DNA of 64,000 bases from NCBI RefSeq assembly GCF_003259255.1, contig NZ_QGOL01000002.1:248001-312000 (forward strand), read 5' to 3'. This stretch comes from Algoriphagus litoralis (GTDB taxonomy: Bacteria; Bacteroidota; Bacteroidia; Cytophagales; Cyclobacteriaceae). Below are positions 27,768 through 35,334 of the stretch, one piece after another. How positions within the stretch are numbered: position 1 is the first letter of the stretch; every line of letters begins with the position of its first letter. The notes beneath the pieces were generated by a model, which was not told the origin of the DNA, ran no database searches, and saw only the letters and a list, made by a program, of their open reading frames with translations. Both the position numbers and the translations under genes were made by a program.

Positions 27768-28091
27768 TCAAGGCCTAAGATTGAATAGGCTAATCAAGCC
27801 ATTGTCTATCTCTTGCAATTCATTTTGAGATAATTCTCCCAATCTGCCTAAAACCAGATCCTTACTCAATGTCGCCATTTTACTTAGCCTAACTAGCGAT
27901 TTCACTTTTATGCCGTTTAGTAATGACGGGAATAAAACGACGTCATGGTTTGAGGACCATTTGATTTGAGAGGTAATAAAAGAAACTGTTACATCTAATT
28001 CGTTGGAAAGTAATATAAGAGCAGGTCGATTTTTAGCTCCTGTCAAATCAGAAAAGGGAAATGGAATTAATATCAAATCGCCTTTCTTCAC
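27768..28091 (-). CDS. MazF/PemK family toxin
   Basis: 107 residues with the N-terminal KKGDLILIPFPFSDLTGAKNRPALIL typical of MazF/PemK-type endoribonuclease toxins, then FITSQIKW and VRLSKMATLSKDLVLGRLGEL. The conserved Arg in the NRPALIL strand and the SDLTG loop fit the fold. It begins with GTG (28091-28089), and the antitoxin TGA overlaps it by 4 bases (GTGA), which indicates translational coupling with the antitoxin first. Targets (mRNA site) cannot be predicted. Confidence 0.88.
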   Translation of the reverse strand: MKKGDLILIPFPFSDLTGAKNRPALILLSNELDVTVSFITSQIKWSSNHDVVLFPSLLNGIKVKSLVRLSKMATLSKDLVLGRLGELSQNELQEIDNGLISLFNLRP

Positions 28092-28315
28092 TTGTACTTT
28101 TCTTTAAGATCTTCCTCAGAATAAATCTCCGCATCCTCTTCCAGAAAATCGAATGATTTGGACTCAGATACCATTTTTTGAATTCCTTCGGTTAGGATCT
28201 GATTGTCAATTTTGAATAATAAAAACTCAGCAAAGTCAGAGACTTCTTTCACTTTCTGATCTGGTAATTGTGCCAAATGCTGAATAGTCTTTTGGATTAG
28301 GCTTTCCCGAGTCAT
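28088..28315 (-). CDS. Antitoxin of the MazF-type pair (DUF2281-like)
   Basis: A 75-residue acidic protein. The N-terminal helix-rich part (IQHLAQLPDQKVKEVSDFAEFLLFK) matches the DUF2281-type antitoxin pattern seen before PemK/MazF toxins. The C-terminal half is Glu/Asp-rich (FLEEDAEIYSEEDLKEKYK) and could wrap the toxin active site. It overlaps the toxin gene by 4 bases. Antitoxin function is inferred from position, size and charge. Confidence 0.8.
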   Translation of the reverse strand: MTRESLIQKTIQHLAQLPDQKVKEVSDFAEFLLFKIDNQILTEGIQKMVSESKSFDFLEEDAEIYSEEDLKEKYK

Positions 28316-28410
28316 TTCTTGAATTTTTGATTATAACCGAAATTAAAAAGAAATTGGTTTACTATAAGTTATAAGTAGCACATTCTTGCCTTCGTTGCAA
28401 ATCTCAAACT

Positions 28411-29385
28411 ATGAAAGCATTACTCTGTTCCCAATTTGGCCTACCTGAAGCCTTAGCTGTTCAGGAGATTTCTGATCCCATTCCTTCTTCCAACCAAATC
28501 CTGATCGCCGTCGAAGCCTGCGGCGTTAATTTTCCCGATGTGCTGATTATCCAAAACAAGTATCAGTTTAAGCCGGAATTGCCTTTTGCTCCGGGGGGTG
28601 AAGTTGCCGGAAAAATCATCGGATTGGGTGATCAGGTACAGGGATTCCAAATCGGGCAGCCTGTTTTGGCGCTTTGTGGTTGGGGTGGATTTGCTGAAAA
28701 AGTCGCTGTGGATGTCGATCGGGTATTTCCTTTGCCTCCTGGACTTTCAGCCGAAGTGGCTGCCACGACACTTTATACTTATGGCACTTCGTATCATGCT
28801 CTGAAAGACCGCGCAAATCTTCAACCCGGAGAAACTTTGCTTGTACTCGGTGCGGCAGGCGGAGTCGGTTTGGCAGCAGTAGAACTGGGGAAAGTAATGG
28901 GAGCCAAAGTAATCGCAGCAGCTTCCTCAGAAGAAAAGCTTGCGCTCTGTCGGGTAAAAGGTGCTGATCTCACCATCAACTACGAAACCGAAGATCTCAA
29001 AACCCGCATCAAAGAGCTCACCGATGGCAAAGGCGTCGATGTGGTCTATGATCCCGTTGGGGGAAAATTCACCGAACCGGCACTTCGGGGCATGGCTTGG
29101 AAAGGTCGCTACCTGATTGTGGGCTTTGCCAATGGAGAAATCCCACTAATTCCGATGAATTTACCCTTGCTCAAAGGCTGCTCGATTATCGGTGTATTTT
29201 GGGGTCAGTTTTCCAAAGTGGAGGCCAAGGCCAGTTTCCAGAATATCCGCCAACTGGTGGCTTGGATTCAGGAGGGAAAAATCAAACAGCATATCGAGAG
29301 AACTTACAGTCTGGAAGAAGCGCCGGAAGCCTTGCAGGCGATATTGGATCGGAAGATGCTGGGAAAAGGGGTGGTTGTTTTTTGA
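28411..29385 (+). CDS. Zinc-independent MDR NADPH:quinone oxidoreductase-like enzyme
   Basis: 324 residues of the medium-chain dehydrogenase/reductase superfamily, QOR branch. It has an N-terminal GroES-like domain (CGVNFPDVLIIQNKYQFKPELPFAPGGEVAG) and a Rossmann domain with the NADPH loop VLGAAGGVGLAAVELGKVMGAKVIA. Catalytic zinc ligands (Cys/His/Cys) and the structural zinc lobe are absent, typical of quinone oxidoreductases and related enoyl reductases. VDVVYDPVGGKF and the C-terminal KMLGKGVVVF are also characteristic. It is divergent from the toxin-antitoxin pair. Confidence 0.9.
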   Translation: MKALLCSQFGLPEALAVQEISDPIPSSNQILIAVEACGVNFPDVLIIQNKYQFKPELPFAPGGEVAGKIIGLGDQVQGFQIGQPVLALCGWGGFAEKVAVDVDRVFPLPPGLSAEVAATTLYTYGTSYHALKDRANLQPGETLLVLGAAGGVGLAAVELGKVMGAKVIAAASSEEKLALCRVKGADLTINYETEDLKTRIKELTDGKGVDVVYDPVGGKFTEPALRGMAWKGRYLIVGFANGEIPLIPMNLPLLKGCSIIGVFWGQFSKVEAKASFQNIRQLVAWIQEGKIKQHIERTYSLEEAPEALQAILDRKMLGKGVVVF

Positions 29386-29397
29386 TGGTTAAACTTT

Positions 29398-29483
29398 CCC
29401 GCAGATAGGCGCAGATTTCTTTCGCTGATCACCGCGGATTTTATCAGCGAAAATCTGTGTCTTTTTCTGTGAAAATCTGCGGG
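29398..29483. repeat. Nested inverted repeat with GCAGAT/ATCTGC arms
   Basis: The outer arms are cccgcagat (29398-29406) and atctgcggg (29475-29483). Inside are cgctgat and atcagcg, plus further gcagat/aaatctg partial copies. The whole can fold into a long imperfect hairpin. It starts 13 bases after the QOR stop, so it may act as a terminator-like or mRNA-stabilising element. It resembles dispersed intergenic palindromes (inference). Confidence 0.6.
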
Positions 29484-29504
29484 CACCATAAATATCCAAA
29501 AATA

Positions 29505-29549
29505 TTTACCATGAAAATCGTAAACCAAACTTTCGATTTTCATGGTAAA
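29505..29549. repeat. Perfect 16-bp inverted repeat, copy 1
   Basis: Left arm tttaccatgaaaatcg (29505-29520), 13-base centre taaaccaaacttt, right arm cgattttcatggtaaa (29534-29549). The arms are perfectly complementary. A second copy begins 76 bases further on, just before the DUF4143 ATPase. Confidence 0.85.
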
Positions 29550-29580
29550 ATGATTTGATTTCACCTTTTATCTCTCTACT

Positions 29581-29625
29581 TTTACCATGAAATACGTAAA
29601 TCAAACTTTCGATTTTCATGGTAAA
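29581..29625. repeat. Inverted repeat, copy 2, overlapping the ATPase start
   Basis: Left arm tttaccatgaaatacg (29581-29596), 13-base centre taaatcaaacttt, right arm cgattttcatggtaaa (29610-29625). The right arm and most of the centre match copy 1; the left arm differs at two positions, so pairing is imperfect. The ATPase ATG (29618-29620) lies inside the right arm, so the hairpin could block its ribosome site. Confidence 0.85.
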
Positions 29626-30763
29626 AGATCGTAGTATTTTCCCTCTTTTGCAGGAATATCTTTCCATTTTCCCAGCTGTAGGCCTATTGGGTCCTCGTCA
29701 GGTGGGGAAGACTACCTTGGTCAAAAACCTGAAACTAGAAAAAGACAGCCTCTACCTCGATCTGGAAAAGGCCTCTGATCGGGCCAAATTGGTCGATCCC
29801 GAGCTTTTCCTCAAAGCGCATGCTGACAAAACGGTTATTCTCGACGAAATCCAACTCATGCCTGAGTTGTTTGCGGAGCTACGCAGTCTGATCGATGAGC
29901 AAAGGGAGCCTGGAAGGTTTATTCTCTTGGGTTCCGCGTCACCGGATTTGTTCCGAAAGAGTGCAGATTCCTTGGCTGGCCGGATTGGTTATTTGGAACT
30001 GACCCCTTTTTACATGGGAGAGATTGGTTCCGACGAACTTCAAAAGCTCTGGATTCGGGGAGGATTTCCGCTGTCTTTCTTGGCCAAAAGCGAGCGAGAA
30101 TCGCAGCTTTGGAGGCAAAATTTTATCAAAACCTACTTGGAGCGAGACTTGGCGCAAATCGGATTAAGCACAGATCCCCGGCTAGTGGAGCGTTTTTGGA
30201 TGATGCTGGCCAATGCACAGGGAGGGATCTGGAATGCGGAGAGTTTTGCAAAAGCTCTCGGCATCACCCGCCCGACGGTCAACCGATACCTAGAGTATTT
30301 AGAAGGATCATTCATGGTGCGGGTTTTGGCGCCTTTTCACCACAATATCAAAAAGAGGCTGGTCAAGTCGCCCAAGGTTTTTATTCGAGACACGGGCTTG
30401 CTTCATTCCCTGACTGGAGTAGATAGCATGGATTCCCTGATCAACCAACTGCTGGTCGGTCCGAGCTGGGAGGGATTTGTGATCGAGCAGATTATCGCCA
30501 CGTTGAAGGAGGAATATGAATACTACTTCTACCGAACCCATCAGGGTGCGGAATGTGATCTGCTTTTGGTGAAAAATGGCGTGGTCAAAACGGCAATTGA
30601 GATCAAGAATACCCTTTCGCCCAAACTCAGCAAAGGCATGCAGATCAGCATGGAAGATACCGGAGCTGAAAAGGGCGTGATTATCTGCCGGATTTCGGAT
30701 GGGTATCCGCTGTCAGAAAAAGTAAGGGCGGTGGGTTTGAGGGAGTTTTTGAAGAAAGTATAG
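29618..30763 (+). CDS. AAA ATPase with C-terminal DUF4143 domain
   Basis: 381 residues. Walker A LLGPRQVGKTTLVKN is at residues ~22-37. Walker B is about TVILDEIQLMPELF, followed by LLGSASPDLF. The C-terminal half has a winged-helix-like segment (SFAKALGITRPTVNRYLEYLEGSFMVRVL) and a DUF4143/PD-(D/E)XK-like domain with EYYFYRTHQGAECDLLLV and AIEIKNTLSP. This family is common and often mobile or accessory in Bacteroidota; its role is unknown. The N-terminus fits the family, so ATG 29618 is preferred, although it lies within an inverted repeat. No gene follows before the tRNA. Confidence 0.9.
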   Translation: MVKDRSIFPLLQEYLSIFPAVGLLGPRQVGKTTLVKNLKLEKDSLYLDLEKASDRAKLVDPELFLKAHADKTVILDEIQLMPELFAELRSLIDEQREPGRFILLGSASPDLFRKSADSLAGRIGYLELTPFYMGEIGSDELQKLWIRGGFPLSFLAKSERESQLWRQNFIKTYLERDLAQIGLSTDPRLVERFWMMLANAQGGIWNAESFAKALGITRPTVNRYLEYLEGSFMVRVLAPFHHNIKKRLVKSPKVFIRDTGLLHSLTGVDSMDSLINQLLVGPSWEGFVIEQIIATLKEEYEYYFYRTHQGAECDLLLVKNGVVKTAIEIKNTLSPKLSKGMQISMEDTGAEKGVIICRISDGYPLSEKVRAVGLREFLKKV

Positions 30764-30799
30764 CCACGAAGACTCTAAGTTTTTGCTACAAATTTCCCT

Positions 30800-30807
30800 T
30801 AAATTTG
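30800..30807 (+). promoter_or_regulatory. Minus-7 box before the interrupted tRNA-Gly
   Basis: TAAATTTG matches the Bacteroidota -7 element exactly and lies 16 bases before the tRNA 5' end. The nearest upstream TTG (30783-30785) is only 14 bases away, so the -33 element is weak. Confidence 0.45.
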
Positions 30808-30823
30808 ATTTTAAGGCTAAAAG

Positions 30824-30900
30824 GCGGGTGTAGCTCAGTTGGTAGTCCGCCATGGCGGATCCCAAGCTGAAGGTCGTGAGTTCGAGACTCATTACCCGCT
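30824..30900 (+). tRNA. tRNA-Gly(CCC)-like gene disrupted by a palindrome, probably non-functional
   Basis: The acceptor stem (gcgggtg / tacccgc), the D-stem 5' strand and loop (gctcagttggtag), the anticodon-loop 3' part (CCCAA), the 3' anticodon strand gctga, the variable loop and the T arm (gtgag-ttcgaga-ctcat) all fit a Bacteroidota tRNA-Gly. The D-stem 3' strand and the anticodon-stem 5' strand (expected gagc and tcagc) are missing. In their place is tccgccatggcgga, a perfect palindrome. The gene is 77 bases long instead of the expected 73. Neither the D stem nor the anticodon stem can form. CCA is not encoded. It may be a recent pseudogene, or RNA processing might excise the insert, but no intron signature is seen. 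Confidence 0.7.
30846..30859. repeat. 14-bp perfect palindrome inside tRNA-Gly
   Basis: tccgccatggcgga is self-complementary over its full length. With one flanking G and TC it matches 15 of 17 positions of the palindrome at 44297-44313 (gtccgccgcggcggatc). The two differ only in the central dinucleotide, AT against GC. Confidence 0.85.
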
Positions 30901-30910
30901 CAAGATTAGG

Positions 30911-30943
30911 GAGTCATGTTTTAAAGGCGTGACTCTTTTTTTT
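30911..30943 (+). terminator. Terminator after tRNA-Gly
   Basis: A stem gagtcatg (30911-30918) / cgtgactc (30928-30935), 8 bp including one T-G pair, followed by eight T. A dedicated terminator shows that the tRNA locus was built as a transcription unit. Confidence 0.85.
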
Positions 30944-31021
30944 AGTCGAGTTTTTGGGTTGGAATTAAAGGGCTTAGAAAGAAAAAAGCACAAAATCTTA
31001 GAGACTTTGTGCCTAAACCAG

Positions 31022-31096
31022 TGGGATCTAAGGGATTCGAACCCATGACCTCTGCTCTGTCAAAGCAGCGCTCTAAACCAGCTGAGCTAAGATCCC
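31022..31096 (-). tRNA. tRNA-Val(GAC)
   Basis: Complete cloverleaf on the minus strand, 75 bases: acceptor gggatct / agatccc, D arm gctc...gagc, anticodon stem ctgct / agcag with loop TTGACAG giving anticodon GAC (valine), T arm tgggt-tcgaac-ccctta. The discriminator base is A, and CCA is not encoded. It stands opposite the interrupted tRNA-Gly and upstream of the uvrA stop. Confidence 0.92.
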
Positions 31097-31157
31097 GATT
31101 TGAGATTGCGAATATAGATATCTGGTCAAGGCTTCGCAACCCTTGGAAGGTTTTTAC

Positions 31158-33974
31158 TTAGAGAAAACTCTCTTTCAAATACATTCCCGTAAAGTTCTGC
31201 TCCTCTTTGGCCAAGTCCTCTGGAATCCCTGCAAAGGTCAAATGCCCGCCTTTATTTCCTCCTTCAGGTCCTAAGTCAATCACCCAATCGGCAGATTTGA
31301 TGACTTCGGTGTTATGTTCAATGATAATAACCGAATGCCCTTGATCGATCAGGGCATTAATCGAATGAAGTAGCTTGCTGATGTCGTGGAAGTGGAGTCC
31401 GGTGGTCGGTTCGTCGAAAATGAAAAGAATGTGATCTCCGGTTTTGGTGCCGCCTTTTCCAAGGAAAGACGCCAATTTCACCCGCTGAGCTTCTCCTCCG
31501 GACAGTGTGTTCGAACTTTGTCCCATGCCGATATAGCCTAAGCCCACTTCCTGAAGCGGTTGAAGCCGATTGATAATTTGAGTTTTGCCTTTGAAGAATT
31601 CCAAAGCCTCATCAATAGTCATTCCGAGTACCTCAGAAATATCCTTGTCCTTGTATTTGACCTCAAGGATTTCATTTTTGAAGCGTTTGCCTTTGCAAGA
31701 TTCGCAGGTCAGGTGTATGTCTGCCATAAACTGCATTTCCACTGTGATTGTACCTTCTCCAGAGCAAGCTTCGCAGCGTCCTCCATCCACATTGAAAGAG
31801 AAAAATGCGGGCTTGTAGCCTCGCTGCTTGGATAGCGGCTGCTCGGAAAAGAGGTTTCGGATCGCATCATAGGCCTTGACATACGTCACAGGATTAGAGC
31901 GGGAGGACTTGCCGATTGGATCTTGATCCACAAATTCCACTTGGGTTATTTGCTTGTAATCACCTTCGATCTTGTCGTATTTTCCTCCTTCGTCGATGAC
32001 AGTTCCCAGCATTTTTCCCAATGCCGGATAGAGTACCTTTTTGATCAAGGTAGACTTTCCAGAACCTGAAACTCCAGTCACACAAGTGAGCGTGTTTAGA
32101 GGAAATTGGACTGTTAGATTCTTCAGATTATTTTCTCTGGCACCTTTTACGATGATAGAGTCCTTCCATTTTCGATTGCCGATTTTATTGAAAATCTTTT
32201 CTTCACCGCGAAGGTATTTCGCTGTGTAGGTCATTCCTGAAGAAATCAAATCTTCGATTTTCCCTTGGAAAAGCAACTCTCCACCCTTCACTCCGGCATC
32301 CGGACCGATGTCAATGATCTGATCCGAAGCTTTCATCACTTTGTCCTCATGCTCCACCACGATGACAGTATTTCCAAGGTCCCGCAACTCTTTAAGAACT
32401 CCGATCAATCGATCGGTGTCCCGCGGGTGCAATCCGATGCTGGGTTCATCCAAAATATACATGGAGCCGACTAGCGCAGAACCGAGGGACGTGGCCAATT
32501 TGATTCGCTGAAATTCACCTCCCGAAAGTGAAGAAGTCAGTCGATTGAGCGTCAAATACCCCAAGCCAACCTGGTCCATAAATTCCAATCGGCTTACAAT
32601 TTCCTTGAGTAGTCTACTGGCGATTTTCGCCTCATGGGGAGGCAGATCGAGTTGATGAAAGAAAACCAAAGCATCTTCAATGGGCATCAGCACAATATCT
32701 GTAATTGATTTTCCTTCCACTTTCACATAGGATGCGTCTTTGCGAAGCTTAGTTCCGCGGCAATCCGGACAGGTGGTGCGTCCACGGAATCTGGAAAGCA
32801 TCACGCGATATTGGATTTTGTAGGTTTTTGTTTCCAGATCTTCGAAAAAAGCATTCAAGCCTTGGAAGTATTTGTTTCCAGTCCAAAGCAACTCTTGTTC
32901 TTTCTCAGTCAATTCATTGTAAGATCGGTGAATGGGGAAGTCGAATTCAATTCCTTTTTTTAGCAAAGGCTCCAACCATTGTTTGCTGGATTCCCCTCGC
33001 CAAGGTGCGATTGCGCCTTCATAAACCGACATTTCCTTATCCGGAATGACCAAATCCCGGTCAATTCCCAAAACGTTTCCAAAGCCTTCGCAACGTTTGC
33101 AGGCTCCATAGGGGTTATTGAAGGAGAAAAAATTAACCGAAGGAAGCTCGAAGCTCATCCCGTCCAACTCAAATCGATCAGAGAAGGACTTTGTCTCTAC
33201 ATCTGGGACCGTAATCTTGCAGTCTCCATGCCCTTCAAAAAGCGCTGTTTGCACGGAATCCGCTATTCGGAATTGATTATCCTCGTCGTCCTTTTGGACC
33301 GTGGCTCTGTCGATGAGGATTTCGTAGTTTCCTTTTTTTACTTTCTTTTCCTGAAGAAGATCCTCTACAAAATAGACCTCTCCATCTATCAAAATTCTGG
33401 TGTAGCCTTTCTGCAGCAAAAGTTCCAATTCCTGCTCGATTTTTCGGCCTCGCTCGAGTTGCAGCGGACAGGAGATCATCACTTTTGTCCCTTCTTCAAA
33501 AGAAAGTACATAATCGACGATATCCGTCACAGTATTATGTTTGACCTCCTTTCCTGAGATTGGGGAGAATGTTTTTCCAACCCTTGAAAACAGCAGTTTA
33601 AGGTAATCATAGATCTCTGTCGTCGTACCGACAGTGGACCGTGGATTTTTGGTGCTGACTTTTTGTTGGATCGCAATGGCCGGAGCGACGCCTTTGATGT
33701 ATTCGACATCAGGTTTTTCCATCCTGCCCAAGAATTGGCGGGCATAGGAGCTCAAGCTTTCTACATACATCCGTTGGCCTTCGGCAAAAAGTGTATCAAA
33801 AGCCAAAGAAGACTTCCCCGAACCCGAGAGGCCGGTGATGACGATGAATTTGTTTCGTGGTAAAGCGACGCTCAAGCTTTTGAGATTGTTGACCCGAGCG
33901 TTTTTGATGATGATGAATTCCTTGGGATCGAGCGAATCGAAGTCGATTTTAGCGGGTAAAGTGCTTAAAGTCAT
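31158..33974 (-). CDS. uvrA: Excinuclease ABC subunit A
   Basis: 938 residues from the ATG at 33974; a TTG at 33992 would add six residues and is less likely. UvrA is the damage-recognition ATPase of nucleotide excision repair. Two ABC modules are seen. Walker A of the first is [14 protein letters not shown], with [12 protein letters not shown] signature and [13 protein letters not shown]. The second has [23 protein letters not shown] and [12 protein letters not shown]. Zinc-binding cysteines are in CEACSGEG...CESCKGKRF, and CKRCEGFG and CPDCRGTK occur in the first half. Length is typical. No uvrB is adjacent. Confidence 0.96.
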   Translation of the reverse strand: MTLSTLPAKIDFDSLDPKEFIIIKNARVNNLKSLSVALPRNKFIVITGLSGSGKSSLAFDTLFAEGQRMYVESLSSYARQFLGRMEKPDVEYIKGVAPAIAIQQKVSTKNPRSTVGTTTEIYDYLKLLFSRVGKTFSPISGKEVKHNTVTDIVDYVLSFEEGTKVMISCPLQLERGRKIEQELELLLQKGYTRILIDGEVYFVEDLLQEKKVKKGNYEILIDRATVQKDDEDNQFRIADSVQTALFEGHGDCKITVPDVETKSFSDRFELDGMSFELPSVNFFSFNNPYGACKRCEGFGNVLGIDRDLVIPDKEMSVYEGAIAPWRGESSKQWLEPLLKKGIEFDFPIHRSYNELTEKEQELLWTGNKYFQGLNAFFEDLETKTYKIQYRVMLSRFRGRTTCPDCRGTKLRKDASYVKVEGKSITDIVLMPIEDALVFFHQLDLPPHEAKIASRLLKEIVSRLEFMDQVGLGYLTLNRLTSSLSGGEFQRIKLATSLGSALVGSMYILDEPSIGLHPRDTDRLIGVLKELRDLGNTVIVVEHEDKVMKASDQIIDIGPDAGVKGGELLFQGKIEDLISSGMTYTAKYLRGEEKIFNKIGNRKWKDSIIVKGARENNLKNLTVQFPLNTLTCVTGVSGSGKSTLIKKVLYPALGKMLGTVIDEGGKYDKIEGDYKQITQVEFVDQDPIGKSSRSNPVTYVKAYDAIRNLFSEQPLSKQRGYKPAFFSFNVDGGRCEACSGEGTITVEMQFMADIHLTCESCKGKRFKNEILEVKYKDKDISEVLGMTIDEALEFFKGKTQIINRLQPLQEVGLGYIGMGQSSNTLSGGEAQRVKLASFLGKGGTKTGDHILFIFDEPTTGLHFHDISKLLHSINALIDQGHSVIIIEHNTEVIKSADWVIDLGPEGGNKGGHLTFAGIPEDLAKEEQNFTGMYLKESFL

Positions 33975-34175
33975 AGCTGGCAAAGTTAGCAATCAAACCC
34001 GGCAAGTGGGAGAAAAGTTGGGATCTTGTTTGGATTTGTATTGAATCAAAATGCTTTTGCACCAAGTGTGAAGTACCATCTACCGAGTAGGTTTGCCAAC
34101 AGTGAGCGATGAGGACCCTAATCTTTCACTATTTCAATTTTCCAATCTTCAAATAATTATCCTTTTCTTCGCAGC

Positions 34176-34793
34176 ATGGATTTTCAATTTCTCCTCGATG
34201 GATTTGCCGAAGGCCTGAAAAACATGACTTGGCTGGAAGCAGTCGCGGTATTTTTTGGGATAGCTTCAGTTTTTTATTCCATGCGGGAGCATATTTGGGT
34301 GTATCCGACCGGGATTGTTTCCACGCTCATTTATGTTTGGATTTGCTTTGAGTACAAGCTGTATGCAGATATGGGAATCAATGCCTACTATTTTTCGATG
34401 TCCATTTTCGGTTGGTATGTATGGACACACCCCAACGAAAATCAGGAAGTCCTGCCAGTGACTTGGCTGAATGGAAAAGGCTGGTTGATTTCGGCGGGAC
34501 TTTTTGCGGTTTCGTATCCACTTTTGGTCTTTGTTCTTTCCCGTTTCACAGACAGCGATGTACCGTATTGGGATTCCTTTACCACAGCATCCGCTTTTGT
34601 TGGGATGTGGCTGATGGCAAAGAAAAAGGTGGAAAACTGGATTTTCTGGATTATCACCGATTTGGTTTCAGTACCGCTATATTTTTATAAAGGGCTGGTG
34701 CTTACGTCCTTCCAGTTTCTTTTTTTCACAGTTTTGGCGACAATGGGACTTTTTGCCTGGATCAAATCTGCAAAAACCAATGTTAAGTCCTAA
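34176..34793 (+). CDS. pnuC: Nicotinamide riboside transporter PnuC
   Basis: 205 residues, six to seven hydrophobic helices. PnuC-family signatures: WLEAVAVFFGIASVFYSMREHIWVYPTGI near the N-terminus, then YYFSMSIFGWYVW and WIITDLVSVPLYFYKGL. PnuC proteins are SWEET-fold facilitators for nicotinamide riboside in the inner membrane; uptake is driven by intracellular phosphorylation. The next gene encodes a NadR-like kinase and overlaps by 14 bases, which supports the assignment and the direction of flow. Confidence 0.92.
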   Translation: MDFQFLLDGFAEGLKNMTWLEAVAVFFGIASVFYSMREHIWVYPTGIVSTLIYVWICFEYKLYADMGINAYYFSMSIFGWYVWTHPNENQEVLPVTWLNGKGWLISAGLFAVSYPLLVFVLSRFTDSDVPYWDSFTTASAFVGMWLMAKKKVENWIFWIITDLVSVPLYFYKGLVLTSFQFLFFTVLATMGLFAWIKSAKTNVKS

Positions 34794-35304
34794 ACGAATC
34801 TTAATCCTTGGACCCGAATCCACAGGGAAAAGCACCTTGGCAGCCGACTTGGCCAATCATTTCGTCGAACCTTGGGTTCCTGAGTTTGCTAGAGAATATT
34901 TAGAAAAGATCAATCGTCCGTATAAGTTTGAAGATCTTCTTGAAATTGGAAAAGGGCAAGTGGCCATGGAAGATCTATTGGCAGAAAAAGCAAATAACTT
35001 CCTCTTTTGCGATACTGATCTGCGGGTTATCCACATTTGGTCTGAACACCGATTTGGCAAAACTGATCCTTGGGTATTGGAAGAAATTGATCGGAGAAAA
35101 TATGATTTGATTTTACTCACAGCTACCGATTTGCCTTGGACGCCTGACCCACTGCGTGAGTATCCCGAATTGGAAATGCGACAGTATTTTTTCAAAAAGT
35201 ATCTTCAATTGGCAAAGGAAAGCGGTTTTCCTTTTAGGGTCGTCTCTGGAGATCAAGAAACCCGACTTCAAGCTGCAGTCGATGGGCTCAAAAACTTTTC
35301 CTAA
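34780..35304 (+). CDS. NadR-like nicotinamide riboside kinase (AAA P-loop)
   Basis: 174 residues from the ATG at 34780; an upstream TTG (34753) is rejected. P-loop GPESTGKST is at residues 11-19, then a conserved PEFAREYLE motif and CDTDLRVIHIWSEHRFG, as in the C-terminal ribosylnicotinamide kinase domain of NadR. The nucleotidyltransferase and HTH domains of full NadR are absent. It phosphorylates imported nicotinamide riboside to NMN, trapping the substrate taken up by PnuC. The start overlaps pnuC by 14 bases. Confidence 0.88.
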   Translation: MLSPKRILILGPESTGKSTLAADLANHFVEPWVPEFAREYLEKINRPYKFEDLLEIGKGQVAMEDLLAEKANNFLFCDTDLRVIHIWSEHRFGKTDPWVLEEIDRRKYDLILLTATDLPWTPDPLREYPELEMRQYFFKKYLQLAKESGFPFRVVSGDQETRLQAAVDGLKNFS

Positions 35305-35334
35305 GCTTTTTCCACTTTCTACCTTCCAAAATCC

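Noticed and set aside
29398-29625. Possible CRISPR or transposon terminal repeats
   Set aside because: The repeats are palindromes of differing types with no regular spacing and no transposase gene nearby.
30839-31048. Open frame across the tRNA-Gly region
   Set aside because: It covers tRNA structure and terminator sequence and has no coding pattern.
32979-33557. Long plus-strand open frame (192 codons) within uvrA
   Set aside because: It lies antisense to conserved UvrA motifs, has no recognisable domain and no promoter; it is a shadow of the uvrA codon pattern.
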